This document shows, one piece after another, positions 18,026 through 28,025 of a stretch of DNA of 64,000 nt; position 1 is the stretch's first letter; every line of letters begins with the position of its first letter. Origin of the DNA: Streptomyces sp. BK340. Lineage in GTDB: Bacteria; Actinomycetota; Actinomycetes; Streptomycetales; Streptomycetaceae. The position numbers were made by a program, and so were the translations under genes. The notes under the pieces were generated by a model. That model did no database searches, was not told the DNA's origin, and saw nothing but the letters and a program-made list of their open reading frames with translations. The DNA lies in NCBI RefSeq assembly GCF_007827595.1, contig NZ_VISR01000004.1:434001-498000 (forward strand), in the 5' to 3' direction.

Positions 18026-20553
18026 GCGGCCCCTCGGAGCAGCAGCCGCCGGCCCCGACCGACCTCCGTCTGGTGCCCCCGGCACTCGCGGCCTGGGCGA
18101 CGGCTGCCCTGGTCCTCGATGCTCCGCCGGGCTGGAGTGCCGGCATCGCCCTTGCCTGTCTGCTCGCCGGAGCAGTCCTGCTGCCGGCCCGGCGGCGGGG
18201 GAGGCCGGGCGGACAGCGCGCCCGGTTCGCCCGGGCGCGTGCCCCGGTCGCCGCCGTGCTCCTGTGCGTGGCCGCGGCCGCCGCCTCCGCCGGGCTGCAC
18301 GGGGCGGATGTGCGGCGCGGGCCGGTGCCCGAGCTGGCGCGGCGGTTCGCGACCGTGACCGCCGAGGTCGAGCTGACCGGCGACCCCTGGCTGAGCAGGC
18401 CACGGGTGCGGGGTGATCACGCGGCGCCCGTGGCGGTGCTGGCCAGGGCGGAGGTGCGGCGCGTGGCTGAGGGCGACGGGGCCGGGGCAGCGACGCGGAC
18501 TCCCGTGCTGCTGGTCGTCGACACCGGCGTGCCCGTGCCAGGCGCACCTCCCACGGGTGACGCGACCGGTGTGCGGGGCACGAGCGGCGCACGCCCCGGC
18601 TGGCTCGGGCTGCTGCCGTCCACCCGGCTGCGGGTGAACGCCCGGCTGGCACCCGCCCTGACGGGCGGGGACCGGACAGCGGCCGTGCTGCGGGTGCGGA
18701 GCGGGCCCGTGCCGGAGGTCGTCGCGGGGCCGAGCGGGCCGCAGCGGCTGGCGGGGCGGCTCAGGGCCGGGTTGCGGGAGGCGACCGCGGGACTGCCGGC
18801 GGATGCCCGGGCGCTGCTTCCCGGGCTGGTCGTCGGTGACACCTCCCGGATCACACCCGAACTGGACGACGCCTTCAAGGAGACGGACCTGGCGCACACG
18901 CTCGCCGTCTCGGGCAGCAATCTCACGATCCTGCTCGCGCTGCTGATCGGGCCGCCCGGACTCGCCCAGCGCGTCGAGCGCCGGGGCCTCGCCCCGCGTC
19001 TGGGGCTCTCGCTGCGGGCCACCGCCCTGCTCGCGGGAGCGCTCACGCTCGCCTTCGTGATCGTGTGCCGGCCCGACCCCAGCGTGCTGCGGGCCGCCGC
19101 CTGCGGCGCGGTCGCCCTGCTCGCCCTGGCGACGGGGCGCCGCAGATCCCTGGTCCCGGCGCTCGCCACGGCCGTCCTCCTGCTGGTGCTGTACGACCCC
19201 TGGCTGGCCCGCAGCTTCGGCTTCCTGCTCTCCGTGCTGGCCACCGGTGCGCTGCTCGTGCTCGCGCCCGGCTGGAGCGAGGCGCTGCAGCGGCGCCGGG
19301 TGCCGGCCCGGCTCGCCGAGGGGCTGGCCGCGGCCGCCGCCGCACAGGCCGTGTGCGCGCCGGTCGTGGCGGTGCTGTCGGCCCGGGTGAGCCTGGTGGC
19401 GGTGCCCTGCAACCTGCTGGCCGAGGTCGCGGTCGCTCCGGCCACCGTGCTGGGGTTCGCCGCGCTCGCCGCGGCGCCGGTGGCGATGCCGCTCGCCAAG
19501 GTGCTGGCCTGGTGCGCCGGCTGGCCCGCCGGATGGATCGCGCAGGTCGCCCGGACCGGGGCGGCGTTGCCCGGAGCGGGAGTGGACTGGCCGGGGAGGT
19601 GGCCCGGGGCGCTGCTGCTGGCGGCGGTCACCGTGGCGGTCGTCCTGGCCGGCCGGCGCCTGCTGCGGCACCCCTGGTGGTGCGGTGCGCTCGCCGTGCT
19701 GCTTCTGCTGGCGGTGGTGCGGCCGGCGCCGCTGACCCGGGTGATCACGGGCTGGCCGCCGCCGGGCTGGCGGTACGCGATGTGCGACGTCGGGCAGGGC
19801 GATGCGACGGTGCTGGCGGCCGGTGAGGGGGCCGGAGTGGTCGTGGACACCGGACCCGACCCCGCGCCGGTCGATCACTGCCTGCGGGAGCTGGGCATCA
19901 CCCGCATCCCCCTGGTCGTCCTGACCCACTTCCACGCCGACCACGTCGCGGGGCTGCCCGGTGTGCTGCGCGGCCGCTCGGTGGCCGCGATCGAGACCAC
20001 GGGCTTCGAGGAACCGGCGGATCAGGCCGAGTTCGTGCGAAGGGAGGCGGCCGATCGGCACATCCCGCTCACCCGGGCCGTCGCCGGGGAGGAGCGCCGC
20101 AGCGGCCCCCTGGACTGGCAGGTGCTGTGGCCACCCGCCGTCCCGGCCCCGGGGCAGCCCGCGGTACCGGAGCCGGACGGACCGAACGACGCCAGCGTCG
20201 CCCTGCTCGTCCGGTCCGGCGGACTGCGGATGCTGCTTCTCGGGGACCTCGAACCCCCCGCTCAGCAGGCCCTGTTGCGTTCCCCGGCCGCGGCCCGGCT
20301 GGCGGGAGTGGACGTGCTGAAGGTGGCCCATCACGGCTCGGCCTATCAGGACCCGGACCTGATACGGCTGGCGGCCCCGCGGGTGGCGCTCATCTCCTGC
20401 GGCGCCGACAACCCCTACGGCCACCCGGCACCGGCGACAGTCGCCGCGCTGCGGGCAGGCGGAGCGGTGGTGCTGCGCACGGACCGGGACGGGGCGCTCG
20501 CGGTCGGCGGGGGCGGCGGGACGAACGGGGAGGTGCGGGTGGCCAGAGGCTGA
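18022..20553 (+). CDS. comEC: ComEC/Rec2 DNA uptake channel
   Basis: 843 residues with three parts: an N-terminal region with membrane helices, the competence domain (ALLPGLVVGDTSRITPELDDAFK, then many helices to about residue 575), and a C-terminal metallo-beta-lactamase domain with H636-x-H-x-D640-H641 (THFHADH) and VAHHGSAYQDPDL. It would pass single-stranded DNA across the membrane; the MBL part may degrade one strand. ATG overlaps the comEA stop (ATGA). The frame stays open far upstream, inside comEA, but that part is a shadow. Confidence 0.93.
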   Translation: MSGPSEQQPPAPTDLRLVPPALAAWATAALVLDAPPGWSAGIALACLLAGAVLLPARRRGRPGGQRARFARARAPVAAVLLCVAAAAASAGLHGADVRRGPVPELARRFATVTAEVELTGDPWLSRPRVRGDHAAPVAVLARAEVRRVAEGDGAGAATRTPVLLVVDTGVPVPGAPPTGDATGVRGTSGARPGWLGLLPSTRLRVNARLAPALTGGDRTAAVLRVRSGPVPEVVAGPSGPQRLAGRLRAGLREATAGLPADARALLPGLVVGDTSRITPELDDAFKETDLAHTLAVSGSNLTILLALLIGPPGLAQRVERRGLAPRLGLSLRATALLAGALTLAFVIVCRPDPSVLRAAACGAVALLALATGRRRSLVPALATAVLLLVLYDPWLARSFGFLLSVLATGALLVLAPGWSEALQRRRVPARLAEGLAAAAAAQAVCAPVVAVLSARVSLVAVPCNLLAEVAVAPATVLGFAALAAAPVAMPLAKVLAWCAGWPAGWIAQVARTGAALPGAGVDWPGRWPGALLLAAVTVAVVLAGRRLLRHPWWCGALAVLLLLAVVRPAPLTRVITGWPPPGWRYAMCDVGQGDATVLAAGEGAGVVVDTGPDPAPVDHCLRELGITRIPLVVLTHFHADHVAGLPGVLRGRSVAAIETTGFEEPADQAEFVRREAADRHIPLTRAVAGEERRSGPLDWQVLWPPAVPAPGQPAVPEPDGPNDASVALLVRSGGLRMLLLGDLEPPAQQALLRSPAAARLAGVDVLKVAHHGSAYQDPDLIRLAAPRVALISCGADNPYGHPAPATVAALRAGGAVVLRTDRDGALAVGGGGGTNGEVRVARG

Positions 20554-20580
20554 GGGCGGGTGTTCGCCGAGACTGGGTGC

Positions 20581-21417
20581 ATGAATTCAGCACAGGCCGA
20601 CGCCTATCTCCGCCGCCTCGGGGCCGCCCGCCCGCCGCACCCCACCACCGAGGCCCTGCGCGAGCTGCACCTGCGCCACCTGCGGACCGTGCCCTTCGAG
20701 AACCTGTCCATCCACCTCGGCGAGGAGATCGTGCTGGAGGAGAAGCGGCTGCTGGACAAGGTGGTCGAGGGGCGGCGGGGCGGCTTCTGCTACGAACTCA
20801 ACGGCGCGTTCGGGGCGTTGCTCGCCGCCCTCGGATACGAGGTCCAGCTGCTGGCGGGGCGGGTGTACGGGGACGAGGGGCGCCTCGGCATCCCGTACGA
20901 CCATCTCGCGCTGCGGGTGCGGACGGCGGACGGCGGGGACTGGCTCGCCGACGTCGGGTTCGGGGCGCACAGCCACTATCCGCTGGCGTTCACGGAACGA
21001 GAGGACCAGCCGGACCCCGGCGGGCCGTTCCGGGTGACGGAGGCCGGCCCGGATCCCGCCGGAGTGCTCGGTGGCGGGGGCGGCCCGGCCGGGGCCCCGG
21101 ACCTGGACGTCGTACGGAACGGAAAGCCGCAGTATCGGCTGGACACGCGGCCCCGCGCGCTCGGGGACTTCGCGGCCGGGGCCTGGTGGCACAGCACCTC
21201 GCCGCGGTCGCACTTCACCCGGTCCCTGGTGTGCTCACGGGTGACGCAGGACGGTGGGCGGATCACCCTCAGCGGCCGGACGTCGACGACGTCGGCCCCC
21301 GACGGGAGGAAGGAGACAACGGAACTGGGGACGGACGAGGAGGTGCTGGCGGTGTACCGGGAGCGGTTCGGGATCGAGCTGGGCCGGGTGCCGGCCGTGC
21401 GAAGTCGGAACGACTGA
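20581..21417 (+). CDS. nat: arylamine N-acetyltransferase
   Basis: Transfers acetyl from acetyl-CoA to arylamines or hydrazines, or builds amide bonds in secondary metabolism. The Cys-His-Asp triad is clear: GGFCYELN (Cys near residue 71), YDHLALR (His near 109) and LADVGFG (Asp near 124). Length 278 is normal. A Gly-rich loop (AGVLGGGGGPAGAP) is inserted near residue 165. The ATG lies 27 bp after comEC with a poor ribosome site, so it may be read through from comEC. Confidence 0.93.
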   Translation: MNSAQADAYLRRLGAARPPHPTTEALRELHLRHLRTVPFENLSIHLGEEIVLEEKRLLDKVVEGRRGGFCYELNGAFGALLAALGYEVQLLAGRVYGDEGRLGIPYDHLALRVRTADGGDWLADVGFGAHSHYPLAFTEREDQPDPGGPFRVTEAGPDPAGVLGGGGGPAGAPDLDVVRNGKPQYRLDTRPRALGDFAAGAWWHSTSPRSHFTRSLVCSRVTQDGGRITLSGRTSTTSAPDGRKETTELGTDEEVLAVYRERFGIELGRVPAVRSRND

Positions 21418-21472
21418 TCCGCAGGGGCTGACCTGGCCGTTCGGCGTGTGGCGGGTGCCGGAGAATGGGGCG

Positions 21473-21718
21473 GTGAGCGATGTGAGACACGTGCTGGTGC
21501 TGCCCGACCGCGATGCCGCCGAGGAGGCGGCCGAGGCGCTCGGGGAGCGCTTCGCCATCGACGAGGAGCCCCGGCTCGTCCGGGACGCCCTGGCCGGCGA
21601 GGACGACGCGGAGGACGCCCAGTGGCTGCTGGTCCTGCACGACGCGGACGGACGCCTGGACCCCGCCGAACTGGACGCCTTCGCGGGGGAGTGGGACGGC
21701 TGGCGCGAGGAGCCGTGA
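21473..21718 (+). CDS. small acidic hypothetical protein, 81 aa
   Basis: A GTG start gives a strongly acidic protein beginning VSDVRHVLVLPDRDAAEEAAEALGE. It contains no Cys, membrane helix or known motif. The alternating beta-alpha look (HVLVLPDRDAAEEAAEALGERF, then QWLLVLHDADG) suggests a small ferredoxin-like fold. Codon use is normal for a gene. The longer open frame upstream overlaps nat and is a shadow. Function unknown. Confidence 0.65.
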   Translation: MSDVRHVLVLPDRDAAEEAAEALGERFAIDEEPRLVRDALAGEDDAEDAQWLLVLHDADGRLDPAELDAFAGEWDGWREEP

Positions 21719-21805
21719 CCCCGGGGCCGGCTCCGGGGGGCGGTCCGGGACCGGTCGGGGTGCGCGGCCGGTTCGTTGTCAGTGCCGCGTGGGATGCTGT
21801 AGGCG

Positions 21806-22795
21806 ATGGCCAGGAAGACTGCGAATGACGACCCTCTCGCCCCGGTGACCGTTGCCGTGGGCCAGGAAGACCTCCTGCTCGACCGTGCCGTGCAGGAGGT
21901 GGTGGCCGCTGCCAGGGCCGCCGACGCCGACACGGACGTACGGGACCTGACCCCGGACCAGTTGCAGCCCGGCACGCTGGCCGAGCTGACGAGTCCCTCG
22001 CTCTTCGCCGAGCGCAAGGTCGTGGTCGTGCGCAACGCGCAGGACCTCTCGGCCGACACGGTCAAGGACGTGAAGGCGTACCTGGGGGCGCCCGCGGAGG
22101 AGATCACCCTCGTGCTCCTGCATGCGGGCGGCGTGAAGGGCAAGGGGCTGCTGGACGCCGCGCGCAAGGCCGGGGCGCGGGAGGTGGCCTGCCCGAAGAT
22201 GACCAAGCCTGCGGACCGGCTGGCGTTCGTGCGGGGCGAGTTCCGGGGGTTCGGACGGTCGGCCACGCCCGAGGCGTGCCAGGCGCTGGTCGACGCGATC
22301 GGCAGCGATCTGCGCGAGCTGGCCTCGGCGGTGGCGCAGCTCGTCGCCGACGTCGAGGGGACGATCGACGAGGCCGTCGTCGGGCGGTACTACACCGGGC
22401 GGGCCGAGGCGTCCAGCTTCACGGTCGCCGACCGGGCGGTGGAGGGCCGTACGGCGGAGGCGCTGGAGGCGCTGCGCTGGTCGCTGGCCACCGGGGTGGC
22501 CCCGGTGATGATCACCAGCGCGCTGGCCCAGGGGGTGCGGGCGATCGGGAAGCTGTCGTCGGCGCGCGGCGGCCGGCCCGCCGACCTCGCCCGTGAGCTG
22601 GGCATGCCGCCGTGGAAGATCGACCGTGTTCGCCAGCAGATGCGGGGCTGGACGCCGGACGGGGTGGCGGTGGCACTGCGGGCGGTCGCCGAGGCCGACG
22701 CGGGCGTGAAGGGCGGCGGCGACGACCCCGAGTACGCGCTGGAGAAGGCGGTCGTGACGATCGCCCGGGCCGCGCGGTCCAGAGGGCGGGGCTGA
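21806..22795 (+). CDS. holA: DNA polymerase III delta subunit
   Basis: The delta subunit opens the beta clamp as part of the clamp loader. The 329-residue protein shows the family features: AVGQEDLLLDRAVQEVV at 15-31, SLFAERKVVVVRNAQDL near 65-80, the signature GSDLRELASAVAQLVA near 168 and a C-terminal collar domain (LGMPPWKIDRVRQQMRGW). It lies upstream of rpsT as in many actinobacteria. No ribosome site is obvious before the ATG. Confidence 0.93.
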   Translation: MARKTANDDPLAPVTVAVGQEDLLLDRAVQEVVAAARAADADTDVRDLTPDQLQPGTLAELTSPSLFAERKVVVVRNAQDLSADTVKDVKAYLGAPAEEITLVLLHAGGVKGKGLLDAARKAGAREVACPKMTKPADRLAFVRGEFRGFGRSATPEACQALVDAIGSDLRELASAVAQLVADVEGTIDEAVVGRYYTGRAEASSFTVADRAVEGRTAEALEALRWSLATGVAPVMITSALAQGVRAIGKLSSARGGRPADLARELGMPPWKIDRVRQQMRGWTPDGVAVALRAVAEADAGVKGGGDDPEYALEKAVVTIARAARSRGRG

Positions 22796-22914
22796 GCCTC
22801 GGGGCCTGTCCGGCCCTGGGCCGGAGCGGTGATCCAGTCGCCCGGTGGCCGTCGGCGAGGAGAATCGGAGCTGTCAGCCGTACATCGCCGGAACACTGGA
22901 AGGTGGCGATCGCC

Positions 22915-23310
22915 ATGGCTGAACATCCGCACGCAGTCCTGGTCCGCAAGGCTTACGACGCCTTCTTCCGAGCCGACATGGACGCCCTGCGGGAGCTGAT
23001 GACGTCGGACGTGACCTACCACGCGCCCGGCAGCCATCCGCTCTCCGGCGACTTCAAGGGCCGGAACGCCGTGATCAACATGTACGGCAAGCTCTTCCAG
23101 GACAGCGGCGGCAGTCTGCGTATCCAGCTGCGAAGCGTGTTCGTCGACGGCCGGGGGCATGTCGTGGCCCTGCATCACGCCACCGCGGAGCGCGGGGACA
23201 GGCGCTACGGGCAGGACGGATGCCTCGTCTTCAGGATCGTCGGGGACAAGATCACCGACATCGACGAGTGCGTACCGGACATCGACGGGAGCAACGCCTT
23301 CTGGTCGTGA
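22915..23310 (+). CDS. SnoaL-like / NTF2-fold protein
   Basis: A 131-residue cone-shaped alpha+beta protein of the NTF2-like superfamily: AVLVRKAYDAFFRADMDALRELMTSDVTYHAPG at the N-terminus is typical, followed by FKGRNAVINMY and QDGCLVFRIVGDKITDIDE. Such proteins act as isomerases, hydrolases or ligand binders; substrate here unknown. GGAAGG lies about 11 bp before the ATG. It runs convergent with rpsT. Confidence 0.82.
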   Translation: MAEHPHAVLVRKAYDAFFRADMDALRELMTSDVTYHAPGSHPLSGDFKGRNAVINMYGKLFQDSGGSLRIQLRSVFVDGRGHVVALHHATAERGDRRYGQDGCLVFRIVGDKITDIDECVPDIDGSNAFWS

Positions 23311-23337
23311 GGCGAAGGCCCGGGGCGGTCATGCCGA

Positions 23338-23380
23338 AGGCCCCGCCGCCCACCCTGGGGAAGGGAGGGCACCGGGGCCT
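23338..23380. terminator. hairpin with G-quadruplex motif between convergent genes
   Basis: AGGCCCCG (23338-23345) pairs with CGGGGCCT (23373-23380). The enclosed plus strand carries four G-runs (23357-23360, 23363-23365, 23367-23369, 23374-23377) that fit a quadruplex. It lies between the NTF2-like gene and rpsT, 130 bp past the rpsT stop. The rest of 23311-23509 shows nothing else clear. Confidence 0.5.
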
Positions 23381-23509
23381 CGGACCAAGCTGTCGAGCCC
23401 GTTCCCGCGTGGCGAACGCAGGCCGCGAACAGGCTCTGGGGTGCCGGACGGGAGCGGATGAGAGAGGGCCCGCTCTGGGTCCTTCCGGCGGTCAGATCAA
23501 AAGGGAGTC

Positions 23510-23776
23510 TCAGCCCTTGAGGGACGTGACCTTGGAAGCAAGCGCCGACTTCTTGTTGGCGGCCTGGTTCTTGTGGATGACGCCCTTCGAGACGGCCTTG
23601 TCGAGCGCACGCGCGGCAACGCGCTGCAGCTCGGTGGCCTTCTCGACGTCACCCGCGGCAGCGGCCTCACGGGCCTTGCGGATCGCGGTCTTCAGGGAGG
23701 ACTTGACGGCCTTGTTGCGCAGCCGAGCCTTCTCGTTGGTCTTGATCCGCTTGATCTGGGACTTGATGTTCGCCAC
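23510..23776 (-). CDS. rpsT: 30S ribosomal protein S20
   Basis: 88 residues, Lys/Arg/Ala-rich helical bundle beginning [21 protein letters not shown] and ending [14 protein letters not shown], a full-length S20 that binds 16S rRNA. GTG start with AAAAGG upstream. It is transcribed away from lepA; the 225 bp between them must contain both promoters. A TACTGT hexamer on the minus strand in that gap is a possible -10. Confidence 0.98.
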   Translation of the reverse strand: MANIKSQIKRIKTNEKARLRNKAVKSSLKTAIRKAREAAAAGDVEKATELQRVAARALDKAVSKGVIHKNQAANKKSALASKVTSLKG

Positions 23777-24001
23777 GAAGGAGCCTTTTCAGGTTCTGGT
23801 GCGGGCCGCTCGGGTCCCGTACCGGTGATCCAAAATTTTCTGTTCGCGCCTCGCGCTGAGAGGGCATGAGGCACAGCCATCTACAGTACCAGTGGCCCTC
23901 CGGGCGGCCCAAAACGGTCTCCGGTCCCTTCGCGTGGGACCATGGAGACTACGTATCGATCCGACCCGAGGCATAAGGCGCCTCAAGAGACAGGACCCTG
24001 C

Positions 24002-25876
24002 GTGCCCGCGACCCCTAACCATGTGCCCGAGCCGAGCCGTACCGCCCCGGCTCTGATCCGCAATTTCTGCATCATCGCGCACATCGACCACGGCAAGTCC
24101 ACGCTCGCCGACCGGATGCTCCAGCTGACCGGTGTGGTCGAGCAGCGGCAGATGCGTGCTCAGTACCTCGACCGGATGGACATCGAGCGCGAGCGCGGCA
24201 TCACGATCAAGTCCCAGGCGGTGCGTCTGCCCTGGGCCCCGACCGAGGGCCCCGACCAGGGCACGACGCACATCCTCAACATGATCGACACCCCGGGGCA
24301 CGTCGACTTCACCTATGAGGTCTCGCGGTCGCTGGCCGCCTGCGAGGGGACCATCCTCCTCGTCGACGCCGCCCAGGGCATCGAGGCGCAGACCCTCGCC
24401 AACCTCTACCTGGCGATGGAGAACGACCTCACGATCATCCCCGTGCTGAACAAGATCGACCTGCCGGCCGCGCAGCCGGAGAAGTTCGCCGAGGAGCTGG
24501 CGAACCTGGTCGGCTGCGACCCGTCGGACGTCCTGAAGGTCTCCGCCAAGACCGGCCTCGGTGTCGACGCGCTGCTGAACAAGGTCGTCAAGGAGATCCC
24601 GGCGCCGGTCGGGGTCGCCGACGCACCGGCCCGCGCGATGATCTTCGACTCGGTCTACGACTCCTACCGCGGTGTCGTGACCTACGTCCGTGTCATCGAC
24701 GGCCAGCTCAACAAGCGCGAGCGCATCAAGATGATGTCGACCGGCGCCACCCACGAGCTGCTGGAGATCGGCGTCAGCTCGCCCGAGATGCTCCCGGCGG
24801 ACGGCCTGGGCGTCGGTGAGGTGGGCTACCTCATCACCGGTGTGAAGGACGTGCGCCAGTCCAAGGTCGGTGACACCGTCACCAGCCAGGCCAAGGGCGC
24901 CACCGAGGCGCTCGGCGGCTACAAGGACCCGAAGCCGATGGTCTTCTCGGGTCTGTATCCGCTGGACGGCTCCGACTACCCGGAGCTGCGCGAGGCCCTC
25001 GACAAGCTGCAGCTCAACGACGCCGCGCTGGTCTACGAGCCGGAGACCTCCGCGGCCCTCGGCTTCGGCTTCCGCGTCGGCTTCCTCGGCCTGCTGCACC
25101 TGGACGTGATCCGGGAGCGGCTGGAGCGCGAGTTCGGCCTCGACCTGATCGCCACCGCGCCCAACGTGGTCTACCGCGTGGTCATGGAGGACCGCACCGA
25201 GCACATCGTCACCAACCCGAGCGAATTCCCCGAGGGGAAGATCGGCGAGGTGTACGAGCCGGTCGTGCGCGCCACCATCCTGGCGCCCACCGAGTTCATC
25301 GGCTCGATCATGGAGCTGTGCCAGACCCGGCGCGGCACCCTGCTCGGCATGGACTACCTCTCCGAGGACCGGGTCGAGATCCGCTACACCCTTCCGCTCG
25401 CGGAGATCGTCTTCGACTTCTTCGACCAGCTGAAGTCCAAGACCCGCGGCTACGCGTCCCTCGACTACGAGCCCACCGGCGAGCAGACCTCCAGCCTGGT
25501 CAAGGTCGACATCCTGCTGCACGGCGACAAGGTGGACGCCTTCTCGGCGATCACCCACAAGGACGCCGCGTACGCGTACGGGGTGCGGCTGGTCGCCAAG
25601 CTGCGCGAGCTCATCCCGCGGCAGGCCTTCGAGGTGCCGATCCAGGCCGCCATCGGCTCCCGGGTCATCGCCCGCGAGACCATCCGCGCCATCCGCAAGG
25701 ACGTCCTCGCCAAGTGCTACGGCGGTGACATCTCCCGTAAGCGGAAGCTGCTGGAGAAGCAGAAGGAAGGCAAGAAGCGCATGAAGATGGTGGGTTCCGT
25801 GGAGGTTCCGCAGGAGGCCTTCATCGCGGTCCTGTCCAGCGATGACAGCGCGGGGTCGGGCAAGGGCAAGAAGTAA
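24002..25876 (+). CDS. lepA: elongation factor 4 (LepA)
   Basis: A translational GTPase that back-translocates or remodels stalled ribosomes. 624 residues: G1 AHIDHGKST (27-35), [12 protein letters not shown] switch I region, DTPGHVDF (G3), LNKIDLPAA (G4), and the LepA-specific C-terminus [18 protein letters not shown] 24002 begins [23 protein letters not shown]; an upstream in-frame ATG at 23942 would add twenty residues without family match. An AGGA motif precedes the GTG. Confidence 0.97.
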   Translation: MPATPNHVPEPSRTAPALIRNFCIIAHIDHGKSTLADRMLQLTGVVEQRQMRAQYLDRMDIERERGITIKSQAVRLPWAPTEGPDQGTTHILNMIDTPGHVDFTYEVSRSLAACEGTILLVDAAQGIEAQTLANLYLAMENDLTIIPVLNKIDLPAAQPEKFAEELANLVGCDPSDVLKVSAKTGLGVDALLNKVVKEIPAPVGVADAPARAMIFDSVYDSYRGVVTYVRVIDGQLNKRERIKMMSTGATHELLEIGVSSPEMLPADGLGVGEVGYLITGVKDVRQSKVGDTVTSQAKGATEALGGYKDPKPMVFSGLYPLDGSDYPELREALDKLQLNDAALVYEPETSAALGFGFRVGFLGLLHLDVIRERLEREFGLDLIATAPNVVYRVVMEDRTEHIVTNPSEFPEGKIGEVYEPVVRATILAPTEFIGSIMELCQTRRGTLLGMDYLSEDRVEIRYTLPLAEIVFDFFDQLKSKTRGYASLDYEPTGEQTSSLVKVDILLHGDKVDAFSAITHKDAAYAYGVRLVAKLRELIPRQAFEVPIQAAIGSRVIARETIRAIRKDVLAKCYGGDISRKRKLLEKQKEGKKRMKMVGSVEVPQEAFIAVLSSDDSAGSGKGKK

Positions 25877-26021
25877 CCGACGGTAACGGCGGGCTGTGTC
25901 CGCAAACCGGGCACAACAGGGGCTCGTCGTGCGAAAGCATGGCGGGCCCCTACGCGTGCGTAGCGTCGCTCTGAGTGGAAAGTGACAGGCCGATGCCCCT
26001 TACGCAGCGGCCGGTCGCCCC

Positions 26022-26090
26022 TTACTCTGATCCCTGCTCGATAGTTACTCGCGAGTTAAACAACAAGCCCGAACCCCACCCGTGAGTTAA
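26022..26090 (+). promoter_or_regulatory. candidate TetR-type operator before the acyl-CoA ligase
   Basis: The palindrome ACTCGCGAGT (26047-26056) sits in TTACTCGCGAGTTAA. Further half-sites flank it: TTACTC at 26022-26027 and GAGTTAA at 26084-26090, spaced 23 and 31 bp from the matching central halves. The pattern is typical of TetR-family regulators of fatty-acid genes. The rest of the 263-bp gap holds a CTACGC-GT-GCGTAG repeat at 25950-25963. Confidence 0.55.
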
Positions 26091-26139
26091 CCCAGCCGCA
26101 CCTGAGCCAGCCGCACTGTCGCGGGCCCCGGAGGATGTC

Positions 26140-28014
26140 GTGACCGACACACAGACCCTGATCGAGAACCGTCCGCCGTCCGTCGCGGCCCTCTTCCTGG
26201 AGCGCGTGGCGGCCACACCGGACGCAGAGGCCTACCGCTACCCGGTCCCGCCCGCCTCCGGCCAGGGGCCCGACGACTGGAAGTCGCTGAGCTGGGCCGA
26301 GGCGGCGCAGCGGGTGTACGCGATCGCGGCCGGGCTCATCGAACTGGGTCTGCAGCCCGAGCAGCGGGTGGCGCTCGCCTCCTCGACCCGCGTCGAGTGG
26401 ATCCTCGCCGACCTCGGCATCATGTGCGCGGGCGGCGCCACCACGACCGTCTACCCGCAGACCAACGCCGACGAGTCCGCGTTCATCCTCTCCGACTCCG
26501 AGAGCCGGGTGCTGATCGCCGAGGACGCAGCACAGGTCGCCAAGGCGGTGGAGAAGCGCGCCGAGCTGCCCGCGCTGACCAAGGTCGTCGTCATCGACCC
26601 GGCCGGCGTCGAGACCGACGACTGGGTGATCACCCTCACCGAGCTGGAGCAGCGCGGCGCCGCCTATCTGGAGAAGCACCCCGAGCTGATCAAGGAGCGG
26701 GTCGGCGCGCTCACCAAGGAGCAGCTCGCCACCCTCATCTACACCTCCGGCACCACCGGCCGGCCCAAGGGCGTGCGCCTGCCGCACGACAACTGGGCGT
26801 ACATGGCGAAGGCCATCGCCGCGACCGGCCTGATCAGCGGCGAGGACGTGCAGTACCTGTGGCTGCCGCTCGCCCACGTCTTCGGCAAGGTCCTCACCTC
26901 CGGCCAGATCGAGGTCGGCCACGTCACCGCCGTCGACGGCCGCGTCGACAAGATCATCGAGAACCTTCCGGTGGTGCAGCCGACGTACATGGCGGCCGTG
27001 CCGCGCATCTTCGAGAAGGTCTACAACGGTGTCGCGGCCAAGGCCCGCGAGGGCGGCGGGGCCAAGTACAAGATCTTCCAGTGGGCCGCCGAGGTCTCCC
27101 GCGAGTACGCCAAGGTCTCGCAGGACAACTTCCGCCGTACCGGCAGCCACGCCGTGCCGTTCGGCCTCGGCGCCAAGCACAAGGTCGCCGACGCCCTCGT
27201 CTACTCCAAGCTGCGGGAGGCCTTCGGAGGCCGGCTGCGCGCCTGCGTCTCGGGCGCCTCCGCGCTTTCCCCCGAGATCGGCTACTTCTTCGCCGGCGCC
27301 GGCATCCACATCCTGGAGGGCTACGGCCTCACCGAGACCTCCGCGGCCTCCTTCGTCAACCCGGGCGAGGCCTACCGCACCGGCACCGTCGGCAAGCCGC
27401 TGCCCGGCTGCGAGGTGCGCATCGCGGACGACGGCGAGATCCTGCTGCGCGGCCCCGGCATCATGGACGGCTACCACCAGCAGCCCGAGAAGACCGCCGA
27501 GGTGCTGGAGAGCGACGGCTGGTTCCACACCGGCGACATCGGCGAGCTGTCGCCCGACGGCTACCTGCGCATCACCGACCGCAAGAAGGACCTCATCAAG
27601 ACCTCCGGTGGCAAGTACGTCGCACCGGCCGAGGTCGAGGGCCAGTTCAAGGCGGTGTGCCCGTACGTCTCCAACATCCTGGTGCACGGCGCCGACCGGA
27701 ACTACTGCACCGCCCTCATCGCCCTCGACGAGATCGCCGTCCTGCAGTGGGCCAAGGACAACGGCCTGGAGGGCAGGTCGTACGCCGAGATCGTCGCGGC
27801 CCCGCAGACGGTCGAGATGGTCGACGGCTACGTCAAGCAGCTCAACGAGGGCCTGCAGCGCTGGCAGACCATCAAGAAGTTCCGGCTGCTGCCGCGCGAC
27901 CTGGACGTCGAGCACGGCGAGATCACCCCGAGCCTGAAGCTGAAGCGGCCGGTGGTCGAGCGGACGTACAAGGCCCTGATCGACGAGATGTACTCGGGCA
28001 CCCGCGAGGCGTGA
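26140..28014 (+). CDS. long-chain acyl-CoA synthetase (AMP-forming)
   Basis: Activates fatty acids to acyl-CoA through an acyl-adenylate. In 624 residues: P-loop YTSGTTGRPKG (201-211), YGLTETSAAS (A5), DGWFHTGDIGEL (A7) and DRKKDLIKTSGGKYVAP (A8, with the catalytic Lys region). It is of the long FadD15/ACSL type with a short N-terminus. GGAGGA precedes the GTG. A palindromic operator candidate lies 80 bp upstream, consistent with control by fatty-acid availability. The gene stands alone. Confidence 0.94.
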   Translation: MTDTQTLIENRPPSVAALFLERVAATPDAEAYRYPVPPASGQGPDDWKSLSWAEAAQRVYAIAAGLIELGLQPEQRVALASSTRVEWILADLGIMCAGGATTTVYPQTNADESAFILSDSESRVLIAEDAAQVAKAVEKRAELPALTKVVVIDPAGVETDDWVITLTELEQRGAAYLEKHPELIKERVGALTKEQLATLIYTSGTTGRPKGVRLPHDNWAYMAKAIAATGLISGEDVQYLWLPLAHVFGKVLTSGQIEVGHVTAVDGRVDKIIENLPVVQPTYMAAVPRIFEKVYNGVAAKAREGGGAKYKIFQWAAEVSREYAKVSQDNFRRTGSHAVPFGLGAKHKVADALVYSKLREAFGGRLRACVSGASALSPEIGYFFAGAGIHILEGYGLTETSAASFVNPGEAYRTGTVGKPLPGCEVRIADDGEILLRGPGIMDGYHQQPEKTAEVLESDGWFHTGDIGELSPDGYLRITDRKKDLIKTSGGKYVAPAEVEGQFKAVCPYVSNILVHGADRNYCTALIALDEIAVLQWAKDNGLEGRSYAEIVAAPQTVEMVDGYVKQLNEGLQRWQTIKKFRLLPRDLDVEHGEITPSLKLKRPVVERTYKALIDEMYSGTREA

Positions 28015-28025
28015 GACAACCGTCC

